From Solwaraspora sp. WMMD791 (GTDB lineage: Bacteria > Actinomycetota > Actinomycetes > Mycobacteriales > Micromonosporaceae), in the NCBI RefSeq assembly GCF_029581195.1, contig NZ_CP120737.1, positions 4,503,001 to 4,567,000 of the forward strand: a stretch of DNA of 64,000 nucleotides, given 5' to 3'. Below the pieces are notes generated by a model. It searched no databases and had not been told where the DNA came from. It worked only from the letters and a program-made list of their open reading frames with translations. A program made the translations under genes and the position numbers. Of this stretch, positions 41,960 to 52,192 are shown in pieces; positions within the stretch are counted from its first letter, which is position 1, and each line of letters begins with the position of its first letter.

Positions 41960-43012
41960 TCACCCCGGACGCTTGGCCGGGCGCCGCTTCTTCGGGTTGA
42001 CCGGTTTGGCACCCGGCTTGGGCTTGAGCGCCTCGTTGACCGGAGCCGGCTGCGGCTCGGGCTCCGCCTTCGCCCCGTTGGCCTTACGGGCGAAGATCCC
42101 GCCCGGCTTGGGCCTGGTGTCCGTGGTGGCGGCAGCGGTACGGGCCGAGCCGGCGGCGGGGCGGGTCGACGAGCGGGTGCCCGACCGGTCGGCCGGCTTG
42201 CCCTTGCCGGCAGGCATCGGCGGTGGCGGGAACTTGCGCAGCACCCACTGCTGCTGGCCCAGCGTCACCAGGTTGTTGACCACCCAGTAGATGATCACGC
42301 CGATCGGGAAGATGGCGCCGGAGACGAGCAGCGACGCGGGGATGCCGTAGAGCATCAGGCGCTGGATCATCTTCTGCTGCGGGTCCTCGGCCCAACCGGT
42401 CTTGAGGATCATCTGCCGGCTGGTCAGGTAGGTCGTCACGATCATGACCAGTACGAGGATCCCGGCGATCACCTTGACCGTGGTGCCGTTGGCACCCATC
42501 GCCGCCAGCTCCTCGGCGGTGGAGCCGAACTTGCCGGCGATCGGCGCGGTGAACAGGTTGGCCCGGGAGGCGTCGTAGTACTGCTCGGCGGTCCACCCGT
42601 AGAGGTCGACGTTGACGGTCTGCTCCGGGTTGAGCCGGCGCAGGATGTGGAACAGACCGAGGAAGACCGGGATCTGCAGGAACATCGGAAGGCAGCCCAT
42701 CAGCGGGTTGGCCTTCTCGACCCGGTACAGCTCCATCATTTCCTTCTGGAGCGTCTCCCGGTCACCCTTGTGCTTCTCCTGCAGCTCCTTCACCTTCGGC
42801 TGCAGCGCCTGCATGGCCCGCTGGGACTTGATCTGTTTGACGAAGACCGGGAACAGGACCACCCGGACGGTGACCACCAGGAAGACGATGGCCAGGATCC
42901 AGGACCAGTTGGTGCCGAGGACCTCCCGGGACGGCACACCGATCCGGTCCCAGGCCGAGTGCCAGAACAGGAGGATCCACGAGATCGCCCAGTAGATCCA
43001 GTCGAGACTCAA
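41960..43012 (-). CDS. yidC: membrane protein insertase YidC
   Basis: The 350-residue protein has the actinobacterial five-to-six helix YidC fold: [40 protein letters not shown] (with the key Arg), the cytoplasmic hairpin [40 protein letters not shown], and later helices to [20 protein letters not shown] long basic tail of about 90 residues ends in [15 protein letters not shown], likely contacting ribosomes. The start is TTG 43012 with GGAG 6 nt upstream, overlapping the yidD stop as TTGA. Confidence 0.96.
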   Translation of the reverse strand: MSLDWIYWAISWILLFWHSAWDRIGVPSREVLGTNWSWILAIVFLVVTVRVVLFPVFVKQIKSQRAMQALQPKVKELQEKHKGDRETLQKEMMELYRVEKANPLMGCLPMFLQIPVFLGLFHILRRLNPEQTVNVDLYGWTAEQYYDASRANLFTAPIAGKFGSTAEELAAMGANGTTVKVIAGILVLVMIVTTYLTSRQMILKTGWAEDPQQKMIQRLMLYGIPASLLVSGAIFPIGVIIYWVVNNLVTLGQQQWVLRKFPPPPMPAGKGKPADRSGTRSSTRPAAGSARTAAATTDTRPKPGGIFARKANGAKAEPEPQPAPVNEALKPKPGAKPVNPKKRRPAKRPG

Positions 43013-43299
43013 TTCGGGGCTCCAGTCGCATCGGCACGGCGGCCGCCCGGCATCGGTACCGGGTCATATCCACCGGGGTGGAAGGGATGGCATCGCAGCA
43101 ACCGCCTGCCTGCCAGCAGCACTCCCCGTAGTGCACCGTGCCGGGCGATCGCCTCCTGGGCGTACGCGCTGCACGACGGGTAGAACCGACAGCGGGCCGG
43201 CAGAGCCGGGCTTATCCAACGACGGTACGCGACGATCGCCGCTGTCAGCAGGCGGCCACCCGGTGTCGCCGGCCGGGGCAGTCCGTCGGCGGAGTTCAT
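43009..43299 (-). CDS. yidD: membrane protein insertion efficiency factor YidD
   Basis: The 96-residue protein contains [36 protein letters not shown] and [18 protein letters not shown], the three conserved blocks of YidD with its three Cys. It assists YidC-dependent insertion. Its start overlaps the rnpA stop (ATGA) and its stop overlaps the yidC start, so the three are translationally chained. Confidence 0.96.
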   Translation of the reverse strand: MNSADGLPRPATPGGRLLTAAIVAYRRWISPALPARCRFYPSCSAYAQEAIARHGALRGVLLAGRRLLRCHPFHPGGYDPVPMPGGRRADATGAPN

Positions 43300-43772
43300 C
43301 GCGCCTCCCCGGACCGGTTCCGGCCGCTGTCGGTCGCTGGCGGGGTGCCGGCGGTCGGCCGCCGGGCGGCACCGGTGGTACGGCGCTGCGCCCGTCCGCC
43401 GGACGACCGGCGGGCCGCCGTCAGCGCCGCGTCGAGATCAGTGGCGAGTTGGGCCGAGGAGCACCCGGCTGCCGGCGGCAGTGCCCGAACCACCATCGTC
43501 GCGCCGGCGGGCAGACCTGCCAGCCTCGGCCGGACCAGGTGTCGCAGCCGGCGGCGCACCGTGTTGCGGGTCACCGCGTTGCCTACCGCCTTGGACACGA
43601 TGAACCCGGCGCGGGCTCCCTGGACAGGAGCCGCCGCGCCGGGTTCGGTGACCGCTGGGCCCGGTGGAAGCAGCAGATGCACGACGAGTGACCCCCGACC
43701 GGCTCGCCGGCCACCGCGTACGATCTCGGAGAAGTCGGAACGGTGTCGGACGCGCTGTGCGGCGGCCAGCAT
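43296..43772 (-). CDS. rnpA: ribonuclease P protein component
   Basis: The 158-residue protein starts [20 protein letters not shown] and has the RNR motif region [25 protein letters not shown]. It is the protein subunit that helps RNase P RNA process tRNA 5-prime ends. It is longer than the usual 115-125 residues because of a basic, Thr/Gly-rich tail of about 35 residues. Start ATG 43772 lies 34 bp after the rpmH stop. Operon rpmH-rnpA-yidD-yidC-jag-rsmG. Confidence 0.95.
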   Translation of the reverse strand: MLAAAQRVRHRSDFSEIVRGGRRAGRGSLVVHLLLPPGPAVTEPGAAAPVQGARAGFIVSKAVGNAVTRNTVRRRLRHLVRPRLAGLPAGATMVVRALPPAAGCSSAQLATDLDAALTAARRSSGGRAQRRTTGAARRPTAGTPPATDSGRNRSGEAR

Positions 43773-43806
43773 GGCTGTTACATCCCCGCGACGCCGGCGA
43801 AGGCCG

Positions 43807-43944
43807 TCAGGCCGACAGGCGGGCGCGGCCCTTGGCGCGACGGGTGGCGAGGATGGCCCGGCCGGCGCGCGTACGCATGCGCAGCCGGAAGCCGTGGGTC
43901 TTGGCACGCCGGCGGTTGTTCGGCTGGTAGGTACGCTTGCTCAC
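43807..43944 (-). CDS. rpmH: 50S ribosomal protein L34 (bL34)
   Basis: The 45-residue basic protein reads [20 protein letters not shown] and ends in [10 protein letters not shown], the complete L34 sequence. The start is GTG 43944. It is divergent from dnaA across the repeat-bearing intergenic region, the classic arrangement at bacterial origins. The short length is normal for L34. Confidence 0.97.
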   Translation of the reverse strand: MSKRTYQPNNRRRAKTHGFRLRMRTRAGRAILATRRAKGRARLSA

Positions 43945-44004
43945 GTCAGTCACTCCGTCAGGTGTGGCCCCGGCCGGGGACCGGAGTCGGTGTCGTCATA
44001 ACCG

Positions 44005-44112
44005 GGTGCTACTGGTAACCGGTACTACTGGTTGACCGGTACTGCTGGTTGACCGGTGCTGCTGGCTACCGGTGGGTGGTCACCAAGTTGTGGTCACCGG
44101 TCTGTGGTTACC
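44005..44112. repeat. seven-unit degenerate tandem repeat upstream of dnaA
   Basis: Seven head-to-tail units of 16, 17, 17, 16, 14, 14 and 14 bp start at 44005, 44021, 44038, 44055, 44071, 44085 and 44099. Most follow GGT-N-CT-N-CTGG-TN-ACC, each ending in ACC and most containing a GGTNACC-like dyad. A 9-bp inverted repeat with a 4-nt loop follows at 44115-44136. The array lies between the divergent rpmH and dnaA genes. It resembles neither DnaA boxes nor parS, so it may bind another regulator. Confidence 0.75.
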
Positions 44113-44478
44113 AGTGTGCCTGCCTGTGCAGGCACAACACACCGGTCGAGTTTACCAGAGCACTCCAGTCCCCCCGACCTGCCCGGCCCACCCCCGTACC
44201 ACCTGGCCGCCGGGACCGGAGCACCCGACCAGCGGCACCGTCACCGATTTGCCGCACACCGACAACGACGGCCCGGCACCGCCGGTTGAACGGTCGTGGA
44301 TGACGCTGTTAGCGTGCGCGATTGCCGGTCACGCATCAGGCGACACCTGGCACCGGTTCATCGGCGAGGATCGACCAGCCAGGTCGGTCGCGGACACCGG
44401 TGACCACCGGGGCGTCGGACCGGTGGGGGGCGACTCGGGGCGGCCGACGGGGGAGCCGGGTCAGCAGTACACACAGGT

Positions 44479-44498
44479 TGTGGATAACTTGTGGATGA
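44479..44498. promoter_or_regulatory. two DnaA boxes in the dnaA upstream region
   Basis: TGTGGATAA at 44479-44487 is an exact DnaA box complement and TGTGGATGA at 44490-44498 differs by one base. They lie about 130 bp before the dnaA start and suggest autoregulation by DnaA. Elsewhere in 43945-44625 I see the tandem repeat and no gene. Confidence 0.7.
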
Positions 44499-44625
44499 CG
44501 GTCAGTTCAGCGGCCCGCGGCATGGCTCGTCGTACCTGTTCGAGAGCGGGACCGGTCCCGACCGGCAGCCAGCCACCGACAGTGGCGGCGCCGGGGTACT
44601 CGGATGCGATGGGGGTGGCGCAACG

Positions 44626-46434
44626 GTGGCCGAGACGATCGACCTCGGCGCGGTCTGGTTGGCGACCACGGACGAGTTGGCGGACGAGATCGTCTCCGCT
44701 CAGCAACGTGCCTATCTGCGGCTCACCCGGCTGCGCGCCATCGTCGACGACACCGCGCTGCTGTCCGTCCCCGACGCCTTCACCCGGGACGTGATCGAGT
44801 CCCGGTTGCGGCCGGCGATCACCGATGCCCTGTCGCGCCGGCTCGGCCGGCCGATCCAGGTGGCGGTGACGGTCCGCCCGCCCGAGGACGGTCACGGCCG
44901 TCCGGTCGGCACCGTGTACGGGACGGCCACCGTCGAGCCGAGGCTGACCGAGCTGGGAACGACCGACCTCGGTGCCGCCGTACCGGCGCTTGCGGACCGG
45001 CCGGGCGCGGACCCGGCGGACGGACCCCGACCCGGACCTGAGCCCGGCCCTGGACCGCATTCCGGTGCCGGCCGGCCGGTGGTGCCCGGCGCCCGCAGCG
45101 GTGACCAGGGAGCGCTCTTCGGCGACGAGTACGCCCGGGTGGTCGACGTCGATCCGCAAGGTGCCGACGGCGCAGCCCGTGGCGGCGCCGGTACGCACGA
45201 CGAGCATCCGCCCCCGTCCGAGCCTGAGCCACCGCCGCTGTCCGGGCCGCCGTCCGTCGACTACCGGCCACCGGACCAGCGCTACGGTGCGCGCTCCGAC
45301 CCGGCGGGCAGTCCGCCGGACAGCGGCCCGGGCCGGGGTGGCTACGATCATCGCGGCACCGGTCGCGACGACCGCCGGTTGAGTGGTCCGGGGGTGGACA
45401 CCGGCGGGAACCGGCTGAACCCGAAGTACATGTTCGAGACGTTCGTCATCGGCTCGTCCAACCGGTTCGCGCACGCCGCCTCGGTCGCGGTGGCCGAGTC
45501 ACCGGCCAAGGCCTACAACCCGCTGTTCATCTACGGCAGCTCCGGGCTGGGCAAGACCCACCTGCTGCACGCGATCGGTCACTACGCCACCACGCTCGGG
45601 CACGCCCGGTCGGTGCGGTACGTGTCGACCGAGGAGTTCACCAACGACTTCATCAACTCGCTACGCGACGACAAGACCAGCGCGTTCCAGCGTCGCTACC
45701 GGGACGTCGACATCCTGCTGATCGACGACATCCAGTTCCTGGAGAACCGGGAACGGACCCAGGAGGAGTTCTTCCACACCTTCAACACGCTGCACAACGC
45801 GAACAAGCAGATCGTGATCACCTCGGACCGTTCGCCGAAGCAGCTCGCCACGCTGGAGGACCGGCTGCGGACCCGGTTCGAATGGGGCCTGCTGGCCGAC
45901 ATCCAGCCGCCCGACCTGGAGACCCGGATCGCCATCCTGCAGAAGAAGGCGGCCCAGGAGCGGCTGTACGCGCCCCCGGACGTGCTGGAGTTCATCGCGT
46001 CCCGGATCGCCAACTCGATCCGGGAGCTGGAGGGCGCGCTGATCAGGGTGACCGCGTTCGCCAGTCTGACCCGGTCGCCGGTGGAGCTGGCGCTGGCCGA
46101 GGAGGTGCTGCGCGACTTCATCCCCGACGGCGCCGGACCGGAGATCACCGCCGACCAGATCATGGTGTCGACCGCCGACTACTTCGGGGTCAGCCTGGAG
46201 GACCTGCGCGGGCACTCGCGGTCGCGGGTCCTGGTGAACGCCCGGCAGGTCGCGATGTACCTCTGCCGGGAGCTGACCGACCTGTCGCTGCCCCGGATCG
46301 GGCAGGCGTTCGGTGGCCGGGACCACACCACGGTGATGCATGCCGACCGCAAGATCCGTCAGCAGATGGCCGAACGGCGGTCGCTCTACAACCAGATCGC
46401 CGAACTGACCAACCGGATCAAGCAGACCGCCTGA
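44626..46434 (+). CDS. dnaA: chromosomal replication initiator protein DnaA
   Basis: The 602-residue AAA+ protein has domain I (about 1-95, beginning [11 protein letters not shown]). A long disordered Pro/Gly/Asp-rich domain II follows (to about 260). The ATPase domain has [13 protein letters not shown] (about residue 304) and [20 protein letters not shown] (about 365). Domain IV has the DNA-binding signature [20 protein letters not shown]. It binds DnaA boxes and opens oriC. GTG 44626 was chosen on domain I homology; an ATG at 44491 is open in frame but overlaps the DnaA boxes. The long domain II is usual in actinobacteria. Confidence 0.96.
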   Translation: MAETIDLGAVWLATTDELADEIVSAQQRAYLRLTRLRAIVDDTALLSVPDAFTRDVIESRLRPAITDALSRRLGRPIQVAVTVRPPEDGHGRPVGTVYGTATVEPRLTELGTTDLGAAVPALADRPGADPADGPRPGPEPGPGPHSGAGRPVVPGARSGDQGALFGDEYARVVDVDPQGADGAARGGAGTHDEHPPPSEPEPPPLSGPPSVDYRPPDQRYGARSDPAGSPPDSGPGRGGYDHRGTGRDDRRLSGPGVDTGGNRLNPKYMFETFVIGSSNRFAHAASVAVAESPAKAYNPLFIYGSSGLGKTHLLHAIGHYATTLGHARSVRYVSTEEFTNDFINSLRDDKTSAFQRRYRDVDILLIDDIQFLENRERTQEEFFHTFNTLHNANKQIVITSDRSPKQLATLEDRLRTRFEWGLLADIQPPDLETRIAILQKKAAQERLYAPPDVLEFIASRIANSIRELEGALIRVTAFASLTRSPVELALAEEVLRDFIPDGAGPEITADQIMVSTADYFGVSLEDLRGHSRSRVLVNARQVAMYLCRELTDLSLPRIGQAFGGRDHTTVMHADRKIRQQMAERRSLYNQIAELTNRIKQTA

Positions 46435-47125
46435 CCGCGTACCCACAGGTTTTCCACAGGGGGTTGTCCACCGTCGGTGGACAACCCCCTTGTCGTTGGC
46501 ACCACCCTGGCGCCGCGTTGTCCACAGGCTGTGGAAGACGGCTGGGGAAACCGCTGTGGACAGTTACTCAGAGTATTCGTTTGTCCACAGCTCGCTGGCA
46601 GGCTGTGGACGGCCTGTTGAAGGTTCTGGGGACGAACGGACCCGCGATCGCCGGCACGTTACCCACAGCTGGGGACGAACCCTTGGGATAACCGGTGGAT
46701 AACCGGTGGATAACCTGGGGAGCCTGTGTGCGACCGGACGGCCTGTGGACGACGGGGCGGGTTGTACCCACCCTCATCCACAGCTCATCCACCCCCGTCC
46801 ACGCCAGCTGAGCTGCGTAAACGTGAGATGTCCACAGAGTGCACAGGACCGATGAAGACGATGAGATTTATCTTCTAGACAACAAAACCCAATCATCGGC
46901 GTTGGGGGGTTGTGTGGATGGAGCGGACAGAGGGTCCACCGCAGGAGGATGAGACCGGCCAAGCCTGGGGGCGGACGCACCACCGCCACGCTCTGGCCTA
47001 TCGTTCGGTGAGGTCCGTTGACCGACAGCAGCCGCACCGGGCGAGGCGGCCACCTCGCCGCCCGGTGCCACAGAAGATCGTTCGAGTCGACGCGGAGGCA
47101 CGCCCATGAAGTGCGGAGGCAAGGG
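46435..47125. other. oriC: chromosomal origin of replication oriC
   Basis: The 691-bp region between dnaA and dnaN holds many DnaA boxes in both orientations. Exact TTGTCCACA occurs at 46518-46526 and 46581-46589. One-mismatch copies are at 46450, 46464, 46476, 46555, 46659, 46694, 46705, 46744, 46774 and 46828, with weaker ones beyond. Two short direct repeats carry boxes 11 bp apart (46694/46705 and 46774/46785). An AT-rich stretch at about 46853-46895 is the likely unwinding element; it lies on the dnaN side. Confidence 0.93.
46458..46490. terminator. dnaA terminator hairpin built from two inverted DnaA boxes
   Basis: A perfect 15-bp stem (46458-46472 with 46476-46490) with a 3-nt loop follows the dnaA stop by 23 bp. 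Each arm contains a DnaA-box-like 9-mer (TTGTCCACC and its complement), so terminator and first oriC boxes coincide. Confidence 0.7.
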
Positions 47126-48259
47126 ATGAAGTTCCGGGTGGAGCGCGATGCGCTCGCCGACGCGGTCGCCTGGACGGCCAAGAGCCTGCCGAACCGGCCG
47201 TCGGTGCCGGTGCTGGCCGGAGCCATGCTGCGGGTCACCGACGGCTCGTTGCACGTCTCCGGGTTCGACTACGAGGTCTCCAGCCAGGTGACCGTCGACG
47301 TACAGGGCGACGCCGACGGCGCCGCCCTGGTCTCCGGCCGGCTGCTGGCGGAGATCACCAAGTCGTTGCCGGCGAAGCCCGTCGACATCGCCGCCGTCGG
47401 GGCGCACCTGGAGCTGGTCTGCGGCAGTGCCCGCTTCACTCTGCCGACGATGCCGGTGGAGGACTACCCGACGCTGCCGGAGATGCCCTCCAGCGCCGGT
47501 ACGGTGGACGCCCCCACCTTCGCCGCCGCCGTCGCCCAGGTGGCGGTCGCCGCCGGGCGGGACGAGACGCTGCCGATGATGACCGGCGTTCGGCTGGAAC
47601 TGAACGGACCGAAGCTCGCCATGCTCGCCACCGACCGGTACCGACTGGCGATCCGGGAGATCGACTGGCAACCGGACGACGCCGAGATCAGCCTCAACGC
47701 CCTGGTGCCCGCCCGTACCCTGGCCGACACGGCGAAGACCCTCGGGCCGATCGGTGGCGAGGTCACCATCGCTCTGGCTCAGGGCGGCGCTGGCGAAGGC
47801 ATGATCGGGTTCGCCGGCGGCACCCGCCGGACGACGAGCCGGCTGCTCGACGGGGCCAACTACCCGCCGGTCCGGTCGCTCTTCCCGAGCAGCCACAACG
47901 CCGAGGCGCGGGTGAGCGTCGCCGGTCTCGTCGAGGTGGTCCGCCGGGTGGCGCTGGTCGCCGAACGCACCACGCCGGTGCTGTTGAGCTTCAGCGCCGA
48001 CGGACTGGTGGTGGAGGCCGGCAACACCGAGGAGGCGCGGGCCAGCGAGGCGATGGAGGCGACCTTCACCGGTGAGCCGCTGACCATCGGCTTCAACCCG
48101 CAGTACCTGATCGACGGCCTGCAGAACCTCGGGGCGGCCACCGCCGTGTTCGCCTTCGTCGACGCGTTCAAACCGGCGGTGATCTCGCCGGCCGGCGAGG
48201 ACGACCAGATCATCCCCGGTTACCGCTATCTGATCATGCCCATCCGGGTAACCCGGTAG
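47126..48259 (+). CDS. dnaN: DNA polymerase III beta subunit (sliding clamp)
   Basis: The 377-residue protein has the three-domain clamp fold: KFRVERDALADAVAWTAKSL at the start, LPTMPVEDYPTLPEMPSSAG between domains 1 and 2, LAMLATDRYRLAIREIDW in domain 2, and the C-terminal FAFVDAFKPAVISPAGEDDQ then YLIMPIRV, which forms the partner-binding edge. ATG 47126 has GGAGG upstream. First gene after oriC. Confidence 0.97.
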   Translation: MKFRVERDALADAVAWTAKSLPNRPSVPVLAGAMLRVTDGSLHVSGFDYEVSSQVTVDVQGDADGAALVSGRLLAEITKSLPAKPVDIAAVGAHLELVCGSARFTLPTMPVEDYPTLPEMPSSAGTVDAPTFAAAVAQVAVAAGRDETLPMMTGVRLELNGPKLAMLATDRYRLAIREIDWQPDDAEISLNALVPARTLADTAKTLGPIGGEVTIALAQGGAGEGMIGFAGGTRRTTSRLLDGANYPPVRSLFPSSHNAEARVSVAGLVEVVRRVALVAERTTPVLLSFSADGLVVEAGNTEEARASEAMEATFTGEPLTIGFNPQYLIDGLQNLGAATAVFAFVDAFKPAVISPAGEDDQIIPGYRYLIMPIRVTR

Positions 48260-48333
48260 TCGCGGGGTATCGGCAACACCACGATCATCCGCCGGCAACC
48301 GTGACGATCGCGGCGACGGAAAGGGGACAGACC

Positions 48334-49209
48334 GTGCAGTTGGGCATCATCGGCCTGGGCCGGATGGGCGGCAACATGCGGGACCGGCTACGCGACGCCG
48401 GCCACCAGGCGTACGGCTATGACCGGGACCCGGCGGTGAGCGACGTCGGCAGCCTCGCCGAGCTGGTCGACCGGCTCGACGCCCCGCGCGCGGTCTGGAC
48501 CATGGTGCCGGCACCGGTGACCTCGTCGGTCGTCGACGAGTTGTGCGGTCTGCTGGCCGCCGACGATCTGGTGATCGACGGCGGCAACTCGCGGTTCAGC
48601 GACGACGCCCCCCGCGCCGCCCGGCTGGCCGAGCACGGCATCGGCTACCTCGACGTCGGCGTCTCCGGCGGGGTCTGGGGACGGCAGGCGGGCTACGGCC
48701 TGATGGTCGGCGGCGACGCCGATCACGTACGGCGGATGATGCCGATCTTCGACGCGCTCAAGCCATCCGGTGAACACGGCTTCGTCCACGCCGGCCCGGT
48801 CGGTGCCGGCCACTACGCGAAGATGGTGCACAACGGCGTGGAGTACGCGTTGATGCACGCCTACGCCGAGGGCTACGAGCTGATGCTTCAGGCCGACCTG
48901 ATCACCGACGTGCCCGGGGTGATCAAGTCGTGGCGGGAAGGCACCGTGGTGCGGTCCTGGCTGCTGGACCTGCTCGACGCGGCCCTCGACGAGGATCCGC
49001 AGCTGGCCGCGTTGCGCGGCTACGCCGAGGACACCGGTGAGGGGCGCTGGACGGTCGAGGAGGCGATCCGGCTCGGGGTGCCGATGAACGTGATCGCCGC
49101 GTCGCTGTTCGCCCGCTTCACCTCCCGGCAGGACGACTCCCCGGCGATGAAGGCGGTGGCCGCGCTGCGCAACCAGTTCGGCGGGCACGCCGTCCAGTCC
49201 AGCCCCTGA
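48334..49209 (+). CDS. gnd: 6-phosphogluconate dehydrogenase (decarboxylating), short form
   Basis: The 291-residue enzyme has the NAD(P)-binding [18 protein letters not shown], then [49 protein letters not shown] and [18 protein letters not shown]. It oxidises 6-phosphogluconate to ribulose-5-phosphate. The length fits the short YqeC-like class common near actinobacterial origins. GTG 48334 has AAAGGGG 6 nt upstream; a GTG at 48301 would add eleven residues. Between dnaN and recF, a conserved actinobacterial insertion. Confidence 0.94.
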   Translation: MQLGIIGLGRMGGNMRDRLRDAGHQAYGYDRDPAVSDVGSLAELVDRLDAPRAVWTMVPAPVTSSVVDELCGLLAADDLVIDGGNSRFSDDAPRAARLAEHGIGYLDVGVSGGVWGRQAGYGLMVGGDADHVRRMMPIFDALKPSGEHGFVHAGPVGAGHYAKMVHNGVEYALMHAYAEGYELMLQADLITDVPGVIKSWREGTVVRSWLLDLLDAALDEDPQLAALRGYAEDTGEGRWTVEEAIRLGVPMNVIAASLFARFTSRQDDSPAMKAVAALRNQFGGHAVQSSP

Positions 49210-49216
49210 CGCCCCT

Positions 49217-50362
49217 GTGTACGTCCGCCGGCTCGAACTGATCAACTTCCGCTCGTACGAGCGGGTCGACGTCACCTTCGATCCGGGTGGCAGCGTCCTG
49301 GTCGGGCCGAACGGGGTCGGCAAGACCAACCTCGTCGAGGCGCTCGGCTACCTGGCGACCCTGGGCAGCCACCGGGTGGCCACCGACGCGCCGCTGGTAC
49401 GGGTCGGTGCCGACAGCGCGATCATCCGCTGCCTGATCATGCACGACCAGCGGGAGCTGCTGGTGGAGCTGGAGATCGTGCCGGGTCGGGCCAACCGGGC
49501 CCGGTTGGGGCGGTCCCCGGCCCGGCGGGCCCGCGACGTGCTCGGCGCGCTGCGGCTGGTGCTGTTCGCCCCCGAGGACCTGGAGATCGTCCGGGGGGAT
49601 CCGGCCGAACGCCGCCGCTACCTCGACGACCTGCTGGTGGCCCGGTTGCCCCGGTTCGCCGGGGTCCGGGCCGACTACGACCGGGTGGTCAAGCAACGCA
49701 ACGCGCTGCTGCGCAGCGCCTACCTGGCCCGCAAGACCGGCGGTACGCGCGGCGGCGACCTGAGCACCCTGGACGTGTGGGACACCCATCTGGCCCGGCA
49801 CGGTGCCGAGCTGCTGGCCGGCCGGCTGGAACTGGTCGACGCCCTGGCCCCGCACGTGGCCAAGGCGTACGCGGCGGTCGCCGCCGGCCCTGCGGCGGCC
49901 GGCGTCGCCTACCGGTGCGCAGTCGACCTGCCGGTGCCCGACGGTGCCCGCCTGCCGGACCGGGCCGCGTTGGAGTCGGCGCTGCGCACGGCGTTGCAGG
50001 AGGCGCGGCGCAGCGAGGTGGAGCGCGGTGTCACCCTGGTCGGACCGCACCGCGACGACCTGCACCTGACGATCGGTGACCTGCCGGTCAAGGGGTACGC
50101 CAGCCACGGGGAGACCTGGTCGTGCGCGCTGGCGCTGCGGCTCGCCGCGTACGACCTGTTGCGTGGCGAGGGGATCGAGCCGGTCCTGGTCCTCGACGAC
50201 GTCTTCGCCGAGCTGGACACCGGCCGCCGGGAGCGGCTGGCCGATCTGGTGGCGGGTGCCAGCCAGCTGCTGGTGACCTGTGCCGTCGCCGACGACGTAC
50301 CGGTAGCGTTGCGCGGAGCACGCTTCGAAGTCTTCCCGGGAGGTGTCCGGCATGCCGGCTGA
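49217..50362 (+). CDS. recF: DNA replication and repair protein RecF
   Basis: The 381-residue SMC-like ATPase starts [19 protein letters not shown] and has Walker [21 protein letters not shown]. The signature region is PLTIGD-like ([20 protein letters not shown]), and Walker B with D-loop is [20 protein letters not shown]. It works with RecOR in gap repair and stalled-fork recovery. GTG 49217 begins 7 bp after the gnd stop. The stop overlaps the dciA start by 11 bp. Confidence 0.96.
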   Translation: MYVRRLELINFRSYERVDVTFDPGGSVLVGPNGVGKTNLVEALGYLATLGSHRVATDAPLVRVGADSAIIRCLIMHDQRELLVELEIVPGRANRARLGRSPARRARDVLGALRLVLFAPEDLEIVRGDPAERRRYLDDLLVARLPRFAGVRADYDRVVKQRNALLRSAYLARKTGGTRGGDLSTLDVWDTHLARHGAELLAGRLELVDALAPHVAKAYAAVAAGPAAAGVAYRCAVDLPVPDGARLPDRAALESALRTALQEARRSEVERGVTLVGPHRDDLHLTIGDLPVKGYASHGETWSCALALRLAAYDLLRGEGIEPVLVLDDVFAELDTGRRERLADLVAGASQLLVTCAVADDVPVALRGARFEVFPGGVRHAG

Positions 50363-51011
50363 ACCGACACCGACCGACCCGACGCCTCGGCAGCCGCCTC
50401 CGCAGTCCGCTCCGCAGTCCGCTCGGCAGTCACCTCCGCAGCCACGTCCGCAGCCGGCTCCGGCGGAGCAGCCGGTGGTCCTGCCGCCGCCGTCGACCGG
50501 CCCGCAGCTGGCCCGCGCGGTGCTCGACGCCGCCCGGGCCCGCCGGGAGGCAGGGCGGTCGCGGCGTGGCGCGGGCGACGGCCGGGGGGGATCCGCCGGT
50601 GCGGGAGCCGGCGGTGGGCGACGGTTGCGCGGCTACTCCGGGCCGGGGCCGGATCCTCGGGATCCGCAGCTGTTCGGCGACGTACTGGCCCGGTTGGTGG
50701 CCGCCCGCGGCTGGCAGCGGCCGACCGCCGAGGCGACCGTCTTCGGGGCCTGGGAGCGGGTGGTCGGCGCGGAGATCGCCACGCACTGCCGGCCGGTCAA
50801 GCTCGAGGACGGTGAGCTGACCGTCGAGGCGGAGTCGACCGCCTGGGCGACCCAGCTGCGACTGCTCGCCCGGTCGTTGCTGCAGCGGATCGCCAAGGAG
50901 GTCGGCCACAACGTGGTCCGCAAGCTGCACATCCACGGTCCGGCCGCGCCGTCGTGGTCGAAGGGTCCCCGGCGGGTCCGGGGCCGGGGGCCGCGCGACA
51001 CGTACGGCTGA
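50352..51011 (+). CDS. DciA/DUF721-family replication protein
   Basis: The 219-residue protein has a Pro/Gln-rich disordered first 45 residues. The helix [17 protein letters not shown] and a Gly/Arg linker follow. The DUF721 domain (about 100-195) has [60 protein letters not shown] and [20 protein letters not shown]. DciA-type proteins load the replicative helicase in bacteria lacking DnaC. ATG 50352 has GGGAGG 8 nt upstream and overlaps recF, a conserved pairing. Confidence 0.9.
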   Translation: MPAEPTPTDPTPRQPPPQSAPQSARQSPPQPRPQPAPAEQPVVLPPPSTGPQLARAVLDAARARREAGRSRRGAGDGRGGSAGAGAGGGRRLRGYSGPGPDPRDPQLFGDVLARLVAARGWQRPTAEATVFGAWERVVGAEIATHCRPVKLEDGELTVEAESTAWATQLRLLARSLLQRIAKEVGHNVVRKLHIHGPAAPSWSKGPRRVRGRGPRDTYG

Positions 51012-51083
51012 GCGCGACACGTACGGCCGATCGGGTCGGGCCCCGCCGGTCGGGCCCCGGCGGTCGGGCCCCGGCGGTTCGGG
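51012..51083. terminator. GC-rich tandem repeat between convergent genes
   Basis: Short direct repeats of CGGTCGGGCCCCG (about 51033-51078) can form alternative GC-rich hairpins, and a 17-bp direct repeat spans the dciA stop (about 50993-51029). This is the only sequence between dciA and the convergent gene ending at 51084 and probably acts as a terminator. Confidence 0.4.
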
Positions 51084-51644
51084 TCAGGCCTCGGCGTCGG
51101 CGTAGACGGCGAAGCCCCGGTCGGCGCAGCGGCGGTAGAAGCGCGACAGCACGGCGAGCTCGGAGCGGGGGAAGCTCCACTGCGGCGCGTCGCCGGCCTC
51201 GTCGCGCAGCGCGTCGAGGCGGCTGTCCAGCCAGCGCAGCTGCTGTTCGGCGAGGCGGGCGTCGGCGAGGGCGTCGCGCAGGACCGCGCCGACGGTGTCG
51301 AAGGTGACGGTGTCGCCGTACCGGTCGTGGCCGGCCACGAAGCGCTCCAGCCCGCCGGCGATCCAGGCACAGCCGTCCGGGTCGATCACCGGGTCCTCGT
51401 CCTCGGCGGCGGCCTCGGTGGCGTACAGCACCCCGGTCAGGCCCAGCAGCAGGTCCACCAGCTCGGTGTACGCGGTGGCCCGGACACTGCCGGTCTTGGC
51501 CACGTACCCGGCGAGCGCGGCGGTCGGCGCGGCGACGTCGGCCTGCTCCGCGAGGTCACCGAAGTCGACGAACTCGGCCGGCGCCACCGGTTCGTAGAAC
51601 TCGCCGACCCGTGGCCACTGCACCGCGACGTTGTCCAGCCCCAT
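51084..51644 (-). CDS. uncharacterised acidic actinobacterial protein near gyrB
   Basis: The 186-residue protein begins GLDNVAVQWPRVGEFYEPVA. It is mainly helical with many Asp, Glu and Ala, including TAYTELVDLLLGLTGVLYAT, ARLAEQQLRWLDSRLDALRD and ELAVLSRFYRRCADRGFAVY. No signal, membrane segment or catalytic motif is evident. ATG 51644 has AAGGGTGA 10-11 nt upstream; a GTG at 51656 overlaps that site. Divergent from gyrB. I do not recognise a named function. Confidence 0.7.
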   Translation of the reverse strand: MGLDNVAVQWPRVGEFYEPVAPAEFVDFGDLAEQADVAAPTAALAGYVAKTGSVRATAYTELVDLLLGLTGVLYATEAAAEDEDPVIDPDGCAWIAGGLERFVAGHDRYGDTVTFDTVGAVLRDALADARLAEQQLRWLDSRLDALRDEAGDAPQWSFPRSELAVLSRFYRRCADRGFAVYADAEA

Positions 51645-52192
51645 CGCACACGTCACCCTTCTGCAGCTGATGGCGCGGACGGTTCAGCGGACGGGTCGAC
51701 TGCACCGCGGTGCCGCTGTCGGCGCGCCTGAGCGGTAGCGGCACTGTAGCGGCAGCGGGTCCGGGGCCTCACCACAGGTGGGTGCGGTGAACCCGGTGCC
51801 GGCAGTCGTGACCGCAGGTGTCGGAGGGCCCCGCATCATCCTCGCCGGGTGGTCAGGTCCGTGTGGGGGTGGTCGCGGTGGGTGGGGTGCGGCCGGCTAC
51901 GAACCTCTCAGCCGCTTTACGGGGGTGCCGCATCCCTGTTATGTCGGCTCGGCACAGTAGGATCGTAGGCAGAGACGAGGGAGACCCGCGCGTCGAGACG
52001 AGCGGGGCCCAGCCGTTCGTGATCCGCGGGTGCTCTGCGGCGTACGGCGCGTTTCGCCACCCGTCGGCGATCCACCCGAAGTTGCGGGTTGTCGGCCATG
52101 GTGCCGGTCCGCGCCCGCCCCGCTGCCGGGTGTCCGCCGAACCCCGCGTCCCTGTGCCCGTCGTGGCCAGGTGCGCGAGAAAGTGGCTGAGG
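51645..52192. promoter_or_regulatory. 548-bp upstream region of gyrB
   Basis: The frame of gyrB stays open through much of this stretch, but the translated leader is not GyrB-like. It should hold the divergent promoters of gyrB and the gene at 51644. A TAGGAT hexamer at 51958-51963 is a possible -10 element without a good -35. No repeat or DnaA box was found. Confidence 0.35.
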
